Assembly (NCBI GenBank): GCA_966211965.1
Contig: CBIHON010000020.1
Coordinates: 32,207-96,206 of the forward strand
Length of the DNA: 64,000 nucleotides
Direction: 5' to 3'
DNA from: CBIHON01 sp966211965
Lineage (GTDB): Bacteria > Pseudomonadota > Gammaproteobacteria > Burkholderiales > Burkholderiaceae_D
In this document: piece after piece, positions 45,182 through 53,469 of the stretch
Layout of the letters: each line of letters opens with the position of its first letter
How positions within the stretch are numbered: the stretch's first letter is position 1
Notes under the pieces: generated by a model
Database searches by the model: none
Seen by the model: only the letters and a program-made list of their open reading frames with translations
What the model was told of the DNA's origin: nothing
Made by a program: the position numbers and the translations under genes

Positions 45182-45239
45182 ACTCCGAGGACGCTGAAAT
45201 TGGCGGCCAAGGATTTATCCGGGAATTTGTCGGAATTGT

Positions 45240-45271
45240 AAATAAGAAAGGGCCTAGCCGAAGCTAGACCC
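45240..45271 (-). terminator. tRNA-Phe terminator with UUCG tetraloop
   Basis: On the minus strand a 9-bp stem (GGGTCTAGC with GCTAGGCCC, one G-T pair) closes on a TTCG tetraloop (45271-45250). CTTTCTTATT follows. It lies 12 bases after the tRNA 3' end. In the plus direction the same stem is followed by TTGATTTTT, but there the tRNA lies immediately downstream. Confidence 0.85.
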
Positions 45272-45282
45272 TTGATTTTTCT

Positions 45283-45358
45283 TGGTGGCCCGGGGCGGAA
45301 TCGAACCACCGACACAAGGATTTTCAATCCTCTGCTCTACCGACTGAGCTACCAGGCC
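45283..45358 (-). tRNA. tRNA-Phe (GAA)
   Basis: A 76-base tRNA including an encoded CCA. Acceptor arms GGCCTGG and CCGGGCC pair fully with one G-U. The D-loop has AGCTCAGTCGGTAGAGCA, the anticodon loop is TTGAAAA with anticodon GAA, and the T-loop is GGTTCGATTCC. It has its own promoter and terminator, so it is monocistronic. Confidence 0.97.
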
Positions 45359-45368
45359 AAGGCGCGCA

Positions 45369-45396
45369 AGTATAGCAAAACTATTGGATTTTGCAA
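45369..45396 (-). promoter_or_regulatory. tRNA-Phe promoter
   Basis: On the minus strand TTGCAA (45396-45391), a 16-base spacer and TATACT (45374-45369) lie just upstream of the mature tRNA 5' end. A GC-rich discriminator (GCGCGCC) follows, as is typical of stringently controlled stable-RNA promoters. Confidence 0.65.
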
Positions 45397-45490
45397 GCGA
45401 GTATTTTGTCGAACCGAGCGTCAGCCCCATAAACGCTATAATGCTTGGGGGAATAATTCACTTGTAACTTCATCGGCGGCTTTTCGTTTC

Positions 45491-46684
45491 ATGCATCAGC
45501 AAAGCGAGATTTGCATTATCGGTAACGGCGCAGTCGGCAAAGCGGCGGCCTTGGGTTTTGCCCAGGCCGGTTTGAGCGTGAGCCTGCTGTGCCCTCCGGC
45601 GCGTGCATCGAGCACAGTGCCCGCCGGCTGGGATGTGCGTGTCTACGCACTCAATCACGTTGCCCATGATTTGTTGTCTTCATGCAAAGTATGGGGTGCG
45701 ATGGATGTTGAGCGCATCGCGCCGGTCGAGGCGATGGTGGTCAAGGGTGACGGCGAATCGGATGCGGGCAAGCTTGCATTCGATGCCTATGGCGCGCGGG
45801 CGGGGGCGTTGGCATGGATCGTCGAAGATCGTAATTTGAATCAGGCGCTGGACGCAGCGCTGAAGTTCGCACCGAATGTCCACCTCCATGCCGGCCGCGC
45901 GACGCAACTGCGTGCCGATGCCGGTGGCGCAAGCGTGCAATTGGAAAACGGTGATACCCTGGCCGCAGCGCTGATCGTGGGTGCGGACGGAAGCCAATCC
46001 TGGGTGCGCGGACAGTGCGACATCGGCATCGATTACCGGCCTTATGGGCAACGCGCCATTGTCACCAATTTCGAATGCGAAAAGCCGCATCACGGTGTTG
46101 CCTATCAATGGTTTACCTCGTGCGAGGGCATCATCGCCTTGCTCCCCCTGCCGGGGCAGAGGGTATCGCTGGTCTGGTCGGCTCCCGATGCGCTGGCCGA
46201 CACGCTGCTGCGCGAATCCCTGGAGCAACTGGCGCAACGCCTGGCGACCCTGCCTGATCAGCAGCTAGGCCGATTGCATCCGCTGCAGCCGGAAGCGGTC
46301 AGTGCCGTGCCCTTATCCCTGATCCGTCCCCATGCAATTACGGCGCCGCGTGTTGCACTGGTCGGCGATGCTGCGCATGTGGTGCATCCGCTGGCCGGCC
46401 ACGGCATGAATTTGGGTTTTGCCGACGTCGCCGCACTATTGAAAATCGTTGGCGAGCGCGAGTCTCATCGCGACTGCGGCGATCCGCGCGTGCTGGGCCG
46501 TTATGCGCGGGCGCGCAAGGAAGACATCTTCCTGATGCAACTGGCGACCGATGGTTTGGAGCGTTTGTTCGCTGCGGATTTCGAGCCTTTGCGGCTGGTG
46601 CGCAACACTGGATTGAACTTGCTGAATAAGTTGCCTGTCATAAAGAGGCAGTTGATATCCCATGCCTTGGGAAAGCGTTTGTAA
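45491..46684 (+). CDS. UbiH/UbiF/VisC-family FAD-dependent hydroxylase
   Basis: A 397-residue flavoprotein monooxygenase of the ubiquinone hydroxylase group. The dinucleotide-binding start is ICIIGNGAVGKAAALGFAQA; the middle motif is IVGADGSQSWVRG; the FAD pyrophosphate motif is ALVGDAAHVVHPLAGHGMNL. Which ring position it would hydroxylate (UbiH, UbiI or UbiF role) cannot be decided. I start at the ATG 45491; the open frame extends upstream through the tRNA-Phe gene, which cannot be coding. A TATAAT at 45437-45442 is a candidate -10. dsbC follows after 31 bases. Confidence 0.87.
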   Translation: MHQQSEICIIGNGAVGKAAALGFAQAGLSVSLLCPPARASSTVPAGWDVRVYALNHVAHDLLSSCKVWGAMDVERIAPVEAMVVKGDGESDAGKLAFDAYGARAGALAWIVEDRNLNQALDAALKFAPNVHLHAGRATQLRADAGGASVQLENGDTLAAALIVGADGSQSWVRGQCDIGIDYRPYGQRAIVTNFECEKPHHGVAYQWFTSCEGIIALLPLPGQRVSLVWSAPDALADTLLRESLEQLAQRLATLPDQQLGRLHPLQPEAVSAVPLSLIRPHAITAPRVALVGDAAHVVHPLAGHGMNLGFADVAALLKIVGERESHRDCGDPRVLGRYARARKEDIFLMQLATDGLERLFAADFEPLRLVRNTGLNLLNKLPVIKRQLISHALGKRL

Positions 46685-46715
46685 AAACGCAAAATATATT
46701 TAACCGGACAAAGAT

Positions 46716-47435
46716 ATGAACATCATCAAAACAGGGGCAATCGTATTAATGGGCTTGGCGTCGGCAACGACTTGGGGCGAAACGGCGCAGGAAGCGGCGG
46801 TCAAAAAACTGGTCGAGCCGCGTCTTGGCGAAGGCGTGAAAGTCGATTCCGTCATCAAAACCCCATATTCGGGCCTGTTTGAAGTACGTACCGGCAGCGA
46901 TATCCTCTATACCGACGAGAAGGCAAAATACCTGTTCGTCGGACGTGTAATTGATACCAAGACTTTCCAGGATTACACCAAGGAGCGAATCGACGAAATT
47001 ACCCGGATCAAGTTTTCCGACCTTCCGTTCGAATCGGCTCTGAAAATGGTCAAAGGCAATGGCAAGCGAGTGATCGCAGTGTTCGAGGATCCGAATTGCG
47101 GCTACTGCAAACGCTTCCGGCAGACCCTGCAAGGCTTGGACAACGTGACCGTCTATACCTTCATGTACAACATCCTGGCGGAAGATTCTGCGGTCAAATC
47201 CCGGAATATCTGGTGTTCCCCCGACAATAGCAAAGCGTGGGACGAATGGATGTTGAACAACAAGAGTCCCGAAGCGGCGCCTGCCAATTGCACGTCGCCC
47301 AACGAAAAAATACTCGCGCTGGGTAAAAGCATGAAAATCACCGGCACGCCGACCGTCTTTTTCATGGATGGCAGCCGTATCCCTGGTGCGGTCGACGGCA
47401 AGGCGCTGGAAAGCAAACTGGCCTCGATCAAATAA
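46716..47435 (+). CDS. dsbC: Periplasmic disulfide isomerase DsbC
   Basis: DsbC (239 residues) repairs wrong disulfides in the periplasm. A signal peptide (cleavage near TTWGE, about residue 20) precedes an N-terminal dimerisation domain and a thioredoxin fold. The active site is C128-G-Y-C131 (VFEDPNCGYCKRF), and a structural Cys pair lies in NIWCSPDN and PANCTSPN. The cis-Pro loop is GTPTVFF. DsbB, of the oxidative branch, is encoded at 37.9 kb. Confidence 0.95.
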   Translation: MNIIKTGAIVLMGLASATTWGETAQEAAVKKLVEPRLGEGVKVDSVIKTPYSGLFEVRTGSDILYTDEKAKYLFVGRVIDTKTFQDYTKERIDEITRIKFSDLPFESALKMVKGNGKRVIAVFEDPNCGYCKRFRQTLQGLDNVTVYTFMYNILAEDSAVKSRNIWCSPDNSKAWDEWMLNNKSPEAAPANCTSPNEKILALGKSMKITGTPTVFFMDGSRIPGAVDGKALESKLASIK

Positions 47436-47463
47436 CTCGCTTTCTTCCATGATGCCGTGCGCG

Positions 47464-47496
47464 GCGCACCTCTTGTTCCGGGAGGTGCGCTTTTTT
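47464..47496 (+). terminator. Intrinsic terminator after dsbC
   Basis: GCGCACCTC (47464-47472) pairs perfectly with GAGGTGCGC (47482-47490) over a 9-base loop and is followed by six T. Confidence 0.9.
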
Positions 47497-47666
47497 ATTG
47501 CCGCGCAACCTTTTGTGGGCCGCACTATAATCGATTTTTGTTTTCCCTCTCCAATGCTGTTTTTGCAACGAGGAGGCGGTGCGTTTCAGCGGCCATCCGC
47601 CGTGCTCAATTCAGTCGCGTTGCTTTAAGAAAAAGAAGGTAAACCTGTCCTCGAACTGGAGCAGAT

Positions 47667-48125
47667 ATGATCACACTCAACGTCAACGGCCGCGACCGCC
47701 AGGTCGATGCCGACCCGGCCACACCTATCCTGTGGGCACTGCGCGACAATCTCAATATGACCGGCACCAAGTTCGGCTGCGGCGCAGCTTTGTGCGGCGC
47801 GTGTACCGTGCATCTCAACGGTCAGCCGATCCGCTCCTGTGTGACGCCGATTTCCACGGCAGTGGGGCAAAAAATCACGACCATTGAAGCGATGGAAGCC
47901 GACAAGGTCGGCAAGGCGGTGCAGGACGCCTGGGTCAAGCATGACGTGCCGCAATGCGGCTATTGCCAGAGCGGACAGGTGATGAGTGCAACTGCGCTGC
48001 TTAAGGTCAACAAGGCGCCCACCGATACCGACATCGATACGGCGATGAGCGGCAACATCTGCCGCTGCGGCACTTACCAGCGCATACGCGCAGCGATCAA
48101 GGATGCAGCGAAAACCTTGGCTTGA
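47667..48125 (+). CDS. iorA: [2Fe-2S] subunit of a molybdenum hydroxylase (isoquinoline oxidoreductase alpha type)
   Basis: A 152-residue electron-transfer subunit with two [2Fe-2S] sites. The plant-type site is C38, C43, C46 and C58 (GCGAALCGACTVHL). The second is C97, C100, C132 and C134 (PQCGYCQSG, NICRCGTY). Size and motifs match the small subunit of two-subunit molybdenum hydroxylases such as isoquinoline 1-oxidoreductase, which lack a FAD subunit and pass electrons to cytochromes or membrane carriers. The symbol follows the closest family, not a proven substrate. A TATAAT at 47526-47531 lies upstream. The large subunit follows after 12 bases. Confidence 0.88.
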   Translation: MITLNVNGRDRQVDADPATPILWALRDNLNMTGTKFGCGAALCGACTVHLNGQPIRSCVTPISTAVGQKITTIEAMEADKVGKAVQDAWVKHDVPQCGYCQSGQVMSATALLKVNKAPTDTDIDTAMSGNICRCGTYQRIRAAIKDAAKTLA

Positions 48126-48137
48126 GGAGATGGCATC

Positions 48138-50345
48138 ATGCGTATCGAATGGATGAATGCAGAAATTCCCGTTGCCGAAGAAGCGATGTCGCGCCGCACC
48201 TTCCTGAAAGCGGGCAGCGTGCTTGGCGGCGGCCTGGTGCTCGGGTTTTTCGTGCCGGGAGCAAACAGGCTTGCCAATGCGCAAGCTGCCAAACCGGTGT
48301 ACGCGCCGAATGCCTTTCTGCATATCGCGCCGGATAACACGGTCACTGTGGCGGTGAACCGGCTGGAATTCGGTCAGGGCGTCAACACCAGTTTGCCGAT
48401 GTTGATCGCCGAAGAGCTGGATGCTGACTGGTCGAAGATGCGCGGCGAACTGGCGCCTGCCGGCGGCGTTTTCAAAGACCCGGTGTTCGGCATCCAGATG
48501 ACCGGCGGCTCGGGTTCGATCAATCGCTCCTTCATGCAGTACCGCGAAATCGGCGCCAAGGCACGCGTCATGCTGATCGCAGCGGCAGCGGAGAAGTGGA
48601 AAGTCGAACCCGGGCAATGCAAGACTGCGAGCGGCATGGTGCTGGGGCCCGACGGTCAGAAATCGACATACGGCGCACTGGCCGACGCCGCGATGCAAAT
48701 GCCCGTGCCGGAAAAAGTCGTCCTCAAGGATGCCAAAGATTTCCGCCTCATCGGCAAGCCGACGCCGAGAATCGACGCGCGTACAAAGTCGCGCGGCAAG
48801 CAGCAGTTCGGCATCGATTTCAGCCTGCCCGGCATGAAGGTTGCCGTGGTCGCGCGCCCGCCGGTTTTCGGCGCCAAGGCCGAGAAGTTCGATGCAAGTA
48901 AGGCGAAGGCGATCAAGGGGGTGCTCGAAGTATTGGAAGTCGCGACCGATCGCGGCGGCAAGGGTGTCGTGGTGATCGCCGACGGCTATTGGCCGGCCAA
49001 GCTGGGACGCGATGCATTGACGGTCGAATGGGATAGCAGCGCCGTCGAAAAGGTCAGCAGCGAGCAGCAGATGACGACGTATAAGGCGCTGGCCCGGCAA
49101 GCCGGCACGGCGGCAAGAAATGCCGACATTTCCGCCCTCGAATCGGCTCCCAAAAAAATCGTTGCGGAATACGAATTCCCCTATCTGGCCCATGCGCCGA
49201 TGGAACCGCTCAATTGCGTCATCGACCTGGGCGCCGATACCTGCACGGTATGGGCGGGGACACAATTCCAGACCGTCGACCACGGCGCCATTGCGCGTAC
49301 CGCCGGCCTGAAGCCGGAAAAGGTCACGCTCAATACGATGATGGCCGGCGGCGGCTTTGGCCGGCGCGCGGTGCCGACCTCCGATTACATCGTCGAGGCG
49401 GTGAACGTCGCCAAGGCTTGGCGCGCAGCCGGCAAGAGCGGCCCGCTCAAAATCATCTGGAGCCGCGAAGATGACATCAAGGGCGGCTACTATCGCCCAT
49501 CCCATGTGCACCGCGCCGAAATCGGCCTGGATGACAGGGGCAACATCCTGGCCTGGAACCACGCCATCGTCGGCCAATCGATCCTGAGCGGCACGCCCTT
49601 CGAAGCTTTTATGGTTAAAAACGGCGTCGACTCGACCATGGTCGAGGGCATGGGCGGACCCTATGAAATCCCGCTGAAGCTGTCGGTGCACAATGTGAAG
49701 GCCAACGTGCCGGTGCTGTGGTGGCGTTCGGTCGGATCGACTCATACCGCGTTCGTGATGGAGACCCTGATCGACGAAGCGGCGCAAATCGCCGGCGTCG
49801 ATCCGGTCGAGTATCGCAAAAAATTGATGGGCGAAAAACACAAACGCCATCTGGCTGCACTCGAGCTGGCAGTGGAAAAATCCGGCTACGGCAAAAAAGA
49901 TTTGCCAAAGGAGCGGGCATGGGGCGTCGCGCTGCATGAATCATTTCACTCGGTGGTCGCCTACGTGGTGGAAGCTTCGGTTGAAAAAGGCGTGCCGAAA
50001 CTGCACAAAGTCTATGCCGGCGTGCATTGCAATCTTGCGGTCAATCCGCTGACGATTGAAGCGCAGGTGCAAGGTGCGATCGTGATGGCGCAGAGCACCA
50101 CCTTGCCTGGTGCTGCCATCACCTTGAAGGACGGGGTGGTCCAGCAGCAGAACTTCAGCGATTACACGGTGGCGCGCATGCCCGACGCGCCGCAGGTCGA
50201 AGTGCATATCGCTGCATCGAACGACGCGCCGACCGGCATGGGCGAACCGGGTTTGCCGCCTTTGGCGCCGGCATTTGCGAATGCGATTGCCAGGCTGTCC
50301 GGCAAGCGTATGCGCAAATTGCCTTTCGACCTGGCTTCCGCCTGA
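48138..50345 (+). CDS. iorB: Molybdopterin-binding subunit of a molybdenum hydroxylase (isoquinoline oxidoreductase beta type)
   Basis: A 735-residue catalytic subunit. A twin-arginine signal is present (MSRRTFLKAG, residues 17-26, then a hydrophobic stretch to about 45), so the enzyme is exported folded, with its small partner, to the periplasm. Translation may start at the second Met (48186). Molybdopterin features: LEFGQGVNTSLPMLIAEELD, TGGSGSINRSF, VTLNTMMAGGGFGRRAVPTS, and near the end TGMGEPGLPPLAPAFANAIA with the catalytic Glu. Substrates of the family are N-heterocycles and aldehydes; the present one is unknown. The stop abuts the next gene, a cofactor-modifying enzyme. Confidence 0.88.
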   Translation: MRIEWMNAEIPVAEEAMSRRTFLKAGSVLGGGLVLGFFVPGANRLANAQAAKPVYAPNAFLHIAPDNTVTVAVNRLEFGQGVNTSLPMLIAEELDADWSKMRGELAPAGGVFKDPVFGIQMTGGSGSINRSFMQYREIGAKARVMLIAAAAEKWKVEPGQCKTASGMVLGPDGQKSTYGALADAAMQMPVPEKVVLKDAKDFRLIGKPTPRIDARTKSRGKQQFGIDFSLPGMKVAVVARPPVFGAKAEKFDASKAKAIKGVLEVLEVATDRGGKGVVVIADGYWPAKLGRDALTVEWDSSAVEKVSSEQQMTTYKALARQAGTAARNADISALESAPKKIVAEYEFPYLAHAPMEPLNCVIDLGADTCTVWAGTQFQTVDHGAIARTAGLKPEKVTLNTMMAGGGFGRRAVPTSDYIVEAVNVAKAWRAAGKSGPLKIIWSREDDIKGGYYRPSHVHRAEIGLDDRGNILAWNHAIVGQSILSGTPFEAFMVKNGVDSTMVEGMGGPYEIPLKLSVHNVKANVPVLWWRSVGSTHTAFVMETLIDEAAQIAGVDPVEYRKKLMGEKHKRHLAALELAVEKSGYGKKDLPKERAWGVALHESFHSVVAYVVEASVEKGVPKLHKVYAGVHCNLAVNPLTIEAQVQGAIVMAQSTTLPGAAITLKDGVVQQQNFSDYTVARMPDAPQVEVHIAASNDAPTGMGEPGLPPLAPAFANAIARLSGKRMRKLPFDLASA

Positions 50346-50948
50346 ATGCCGTCACAGGCTGAAACCGGCGGACATTGCGTCGGCATTTTGCTGGCGGCCG
50401 GCAAGGGTGTGCGCTTCGATCCGAGTGGCGCGCATAATAAATTGATGCAGGCGTTGCCAGGAGGCGAATTGCTTGCGTCCGCAGCTGCCAAAAATCTGCT
50501 GGCAGTGCTGCCCAGGGTGCTGGCCGCGGTGCGGCCGGATGCTGCGGCGCTCGCATCGCAATTACGCGCGTTGGGCTGCAACATCGTCGAGTGCCCGCAT
50601 GCCGAACAAGGCATGGGTGCGTCCTTGGTGCAGGCCTTGTCGGAAGCGCGCGATGCGACGGGATGGATTATCGCATTGGCCGATATGCCGCAGGTGCAGC
50701 CGGCAACCATTGCAGCCTTGCTCACGGCGCTCGAAGAGGGCGCGGCTATTGCGGTGCCCACGTATTGCGGCAGGCGCGGCAATCCGGTGGCGTTCGGCCG
50801 CTTGCATTTGCCGCGTTTGTTGGAACTGGGCGGCGATCGAGGCGCGCGCATTCTGCTGAAGGAATTTCCGGTCAAAGAAATTGCAGTGGACGATGCCGGG
50901 ATTCATTATGATGTCGACACCGCAAATGATCTGGAAAAAATGACCTGA
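50346..50948 (+). CDS. MobA/MocA-like molybdenum cofactor nucleotidyltransferase
   Basis: A 200-residue NTP transferase. The substrate loop is GILLAAGKGVRFDPSG with Lys in HNKLMQALPG. The metal and molybdopterin regions are ALADMPQV and GRRGNPVAFGRLHLPRL. Such enzymes add CMP (MocA) or GMP (MobA) to molybdenum cofactor. Members next to xanthine-oxidase-family genes usually make the cytosine dinucleotide form that enzyme class requires. The ATG directly follows the iorB stop, so it is translationally linked. No XdhC-type sulfurylation chaperone is visible in the window. Confidence 0.85.
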   Translation: MPSQAETGGHCVGILLAAGKGVRFDPSGAHNKLMQALPGGELLASAAAKNLLAVLPRVLAAVRPDAAALASQLRALGCNIVECPHAEQGMGASLVQALSEARDATGWIIALADMPQVQPATIAALLTALEEGAAIAVPTYCGRRGNPVAFGRLHLPRLLELGGDRGARILLKEFPVKEIAVDDAGIHYDVDTANDLEKMT

Positions 50949-51011
50949 TGACGGCGCCAAAGCCGTCCGGATTGTCCTCATGCCGTTCAAATATTCTCGA
51001 GATGTCATTCC

Positions 51012-51470
51012 ATGAATATGAATTTTCTAAACAAGCGTATGGCCCATCTCCTGGGCTTTGCCGGCTTGATTCCCTTCGTGCTGCTGGCGCTCGCCTGCTG
51101 GACCGTACATCCCGATTGGCTGGGCGATTTCATCAAGGGACAGCGTGCCTACGGCGTTGCGTTTCTTCCCTTTCTCGGCGGCATACACTGGGGTGCGACG
51201 CTGACCTCGCCTCATCTATCGGCGGCCCAGACCAAAAAGGCTCTGCTCTGTGGCGTAGTTCCTTCGCTCACGGCATGGCTTGCGACGATGGTGGGCGGAT
51301 TCGGGTTTGCCGTGTTGATGCTTGGTTTCATCGGCGCCTATTTTGTTGATAAACGGCTGTTCGCCTGGTATCGCATGCCGGCCTGGTTTATCGGTCTTCG
51401 TTTTCATTTGACGTGCGTGGTTGTCGCGGCACTTGCGTTAACCGTCATCGCCGCGAATGTCAGGGGGTAG
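51012..51470 (+). CDS. DUF3429 membrane protein
   Basis: A 152-residue protein with about five membrane segments. The signature FLPFLGGIHWGATL lies in the first loop, and ALLCGVVPSLTAWLATMV and a basic final loop with WYRMPAWFIGLRFHL follow. The family has no known function. It begins 63 bases after the MocA-like gene and ends one base before the M61 peptidase ATG, so it is probably co-transcribed with the peptidase. Confidence 0.8.
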   Translation: MNMNFLNKRMAHLLGFAGLIPFVLLALACWTVHPDWLGDFIKGQRAYGVAFLPFLGGIHWGATLTSPHLSAAQTKKALLCGVVPSLTAWLATMVGGFGFAVLMLGFIGAYFVDKRLFAWYRMPAWFIGLRFHLTCVVVAALALTVIAANVRG

Positions 51471-51471
51471 C

Positions 51472-53271
51472 ATGCAACACGCAATTCGTTATTCGATCGT
51501 TCCCAAGGATCTGGCTGCGCATTTATTCGAAGTCAGTGTAACCGTCTCGGCACCAGCGGTGGACGGGCAGGTTTTTGCCTTGCCTGCATGGATTCCAGGC
51601 AGCTACATGATCCGCGAGTTCGCGCGCAACATCGTGCAAATCCGCGCCGAATCCCGGGGCAAGAAAGTTGCACTCACAAAGCTCGACAAGCATAGCTGGC
51701 AAGCCGAGCCGTGCAGCGGGGCACTCAGCTTGCACTACGAGGTGTACGCATGGGACTTGTCGGTGCGTGCCGCACACCTGGACCAGAGCCACGGTTTTTT
51801 CAACGGCTCCAGCGTTTTTCTGTGCGTGGCGGGACAGGAGGCTGTACCGCATGTGGTCGACATCAAGCGACCTGAAGATCCTGCCTGCGAGGCATGGCGC
51901 ATCGCCACCGCGTTGCAGGAATTGAAGGCAAGGCGCTACGGTTTCGGCACCTATATCGCCGCCGATTATGATGAATTGATCGACCATCCGGTCGAGATGG
52001 GTACGTTTGAACTGGCGAGCTTCAAGGCACATGGCGTGCCGCACGATATTGTCATCACCGGCCATGTGCCGAACCTGGACATGGCGCGCTTGACGGCCGA
52101 TCTGAAAAAGATTTGCGCCGCCCAAATCGCGTTTTTTGAACCGGATAGCAAGCGTGCGCCGATGCAACGATATGTGTTCATGACGCTTGCTGTGGGCGAT
52201 GGCTATGGTGGCCTCGAGCATCGCGCATCGACCGCGCTGATATGCGCGCGTGCCGATTTGCCAGTGTTGGGGCAGCCGGAGATGAGCGACGGTTACCGCA
52301 CTTTTCTTGGCTTGTGCAGCCATGAATATTTTCATACCTGGAACGTCAAGCGCATCAAGCCGGCGGTTTTCGCGCCTTACGATTTGCGCAGCGAGACTTA
52401 TACGCCGATGCTTTGGCTGTTCGAGGGTTTCACCAGTTATTACGATGACCTGATGCTGGTGCGCAGCGGCTTGATCGACGAAGCCGCATATTTCAACCTC
52501 GTCGCAAAAACCATCAACGGCGTGATGCGCGGCAGCGGCAGACACAAGCAAAGCGTCGCCGAATCGAGTTTCGATGCCTGGATCAAATACTATCGCCAGG
52601 ATGAAAACGCGCCGAATGCGATCGTCAGCTACTACACCAAAGGTTCTCTGGTCGGGCTTGCGCTCGACTTGACCATACGCGCAGAAACCAAGGGCAAGAA
52701 ATCGCTGGACGATGTGATGCGCGCGCTATGGCAAATCTATGGCCGCGATTTCTATGCCAAAGGTGGAGGCCGCGGCGTGACTGAGGCGGAATTGGCTTTG
52801 CTGTTCGATGAGGTCACCGGCCTGCGCATGAAGCGTTTGCTGGAGCGCTATGTGCGCGGCACCGATGATTTGCCGCTGGCCAGGTTGTTCGCACCGTTCG
52901 GCGTCACGCTGGTCGATGGCCGGAAGGATGCCAAAGCCAGCCTGGGCGTTCGCACTACGCGTGAGGGCAATGATTGCAAGCTGGCCAATGTGTATGAGGG
53001 CGGTGCCGCGCATCTGGCCGGTTTGTCAGCGGGCGACGTGTTGGCGGCGGTGGATGGCCTGCGCGTGTCTGCAGCCAATCTTGATGTGCTGCTAGGGCGT
53101 TACCGCGTTGGCGATCGTATCGGCCTGCATGTGTTCCGGCGCGATGAGTTGATGCATTTTGATGTGGTGCTGGCAGCGGACCAGGCGCCGCAGATTTCCC
53201 TGGCTGCCCAACCCAAGCCGCTTGCGGCAAGTCGGGCGCGGGCAGCGTGGTTGCAGCGGAATGCCAAGTGA
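51472..53271 (+). CDS. M61-family aminopeptidase with C-terminal PDZ domain
   Basis: A 599-residue metallopeptidase related to glycyl aminopeptidase. An N-terminal beta domain (LPAWIPGSYMIREFARNIV) precedes the catalytic region with HExxH in LGLCSHEYFHTWNVKRIKPA (about residue 283-287). The third ligand region is MLWLFEGFTSYYDDLML. A PDZ domain (about 500-570, ANVYEGGAAHLAGLSAGDVL) ends the protein. No signal peptide is seen, so it is probably cytoplasmic. I start at the ATG 51472; five upstream in-frame codons lie in the DUF3429 gene. A long palindrome follows. Confidence 0.9.
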   Translation: MQHAIRYSIVPKDLAAHLFEVSVTVSAPAVDGQVFALPAWIPGSYMIREFARNIVQIRAESRGKKVALTKLDKHSWQAEPCSGALSLHYEVYAWDLSVRAAHLDQSHGFFNGSSVFLCVAGQEAVPHVVDIKRPEDPACEAWRIATALQELKARRYGFGTYIAADYDELIDHPVEMGTFELASFKAHGVPHDIVITGHVPNLDMARLTADLKKICAAQIAFFEPDSKRAPMQRYVFMTLAVGDGYGGLEHRASTALICARADLPVLGQPEMSDGYRTFLGLCSHEYFHTWNVKRIKPAVFAPYDLRSETYTPMLWLFEGFTSYYDDLMLVRSGLIDEAAYFNLVAKTINGVMRGSGRHKQSVAESSFDAWIKYYRQDENAPNAIVSYYTKGSLVGLALDLTIRAETKGKKSLDDVMRALWQIYGRDFYAKGGGRGVTEAELALLFDEVTGLRMKRLLERYVRGTDDLPLARLFAPFGVTLVDGRKDAKASLGVRTTREGNDCKLANVYEGGAAHLAGLSAGDVLAAVDGLRVSAANLDVLLGRYRVGDRIGLHVFRRDELMHFDVVLAADQAPQISLAAQPKPLAASRARAAWLQRNAK

Positions 53272-53382
53272 AGCGCCCCGGCTCGCGCTATCAAGCATCT
53301 TGTCCCAGCATCCTCTGTGCTCCTTCCACAACCATGATTGCGCTGGCGGGATGGGAACGGTTGGGGGTTGCAATGAGTACCG

Positions 53383-53452
53383 CTAGAGCAGTTTCATCCT
53401 GACCGTACACGGCCAATCTTGCGCCTGTACGGTCAGGCTGAAACTGCTCTAG
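53383..53452. repeat. Long palindrome between the M61 peptidase and trpC
   Basis: Two 27-base arms (53383-53409 and 53426-53452) are complementary with one mismatch and enclose a 16-base loop (53410-53425). Each outer end is CTAG. It lies between convergent genes, 111 bases after the peptidase stop and 17 bases from the trpC stop. There is no T-run on either side, so it is not a standard terminator. It could be a bidirectional transcription block or a short non-autonomous repeat element. The remaining bases 53272-53382 show nothing notable. Confidence 0.85.
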
Positions 53453-53469
53453 TGCCGCTGCGATGGCGA

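Noticed and set aside
45272..45490. N-terminal extension of the UbiH-type hydroxylase through the tRNA-Phe gene
   Set aside because: The frame is open by chance across the tRNA; the conserved protein begins at the ATG 45491 and a tRNA cannot be coding there.
47625..49937. 770-codon antisense frame opposite the molybdenum hydroxylase genes
   Set aside because: The plus-strand genes have complete cofactor motifs. The antisense product is Arg/His/Gln-rich with no family features, the usual shadow of codon bias.
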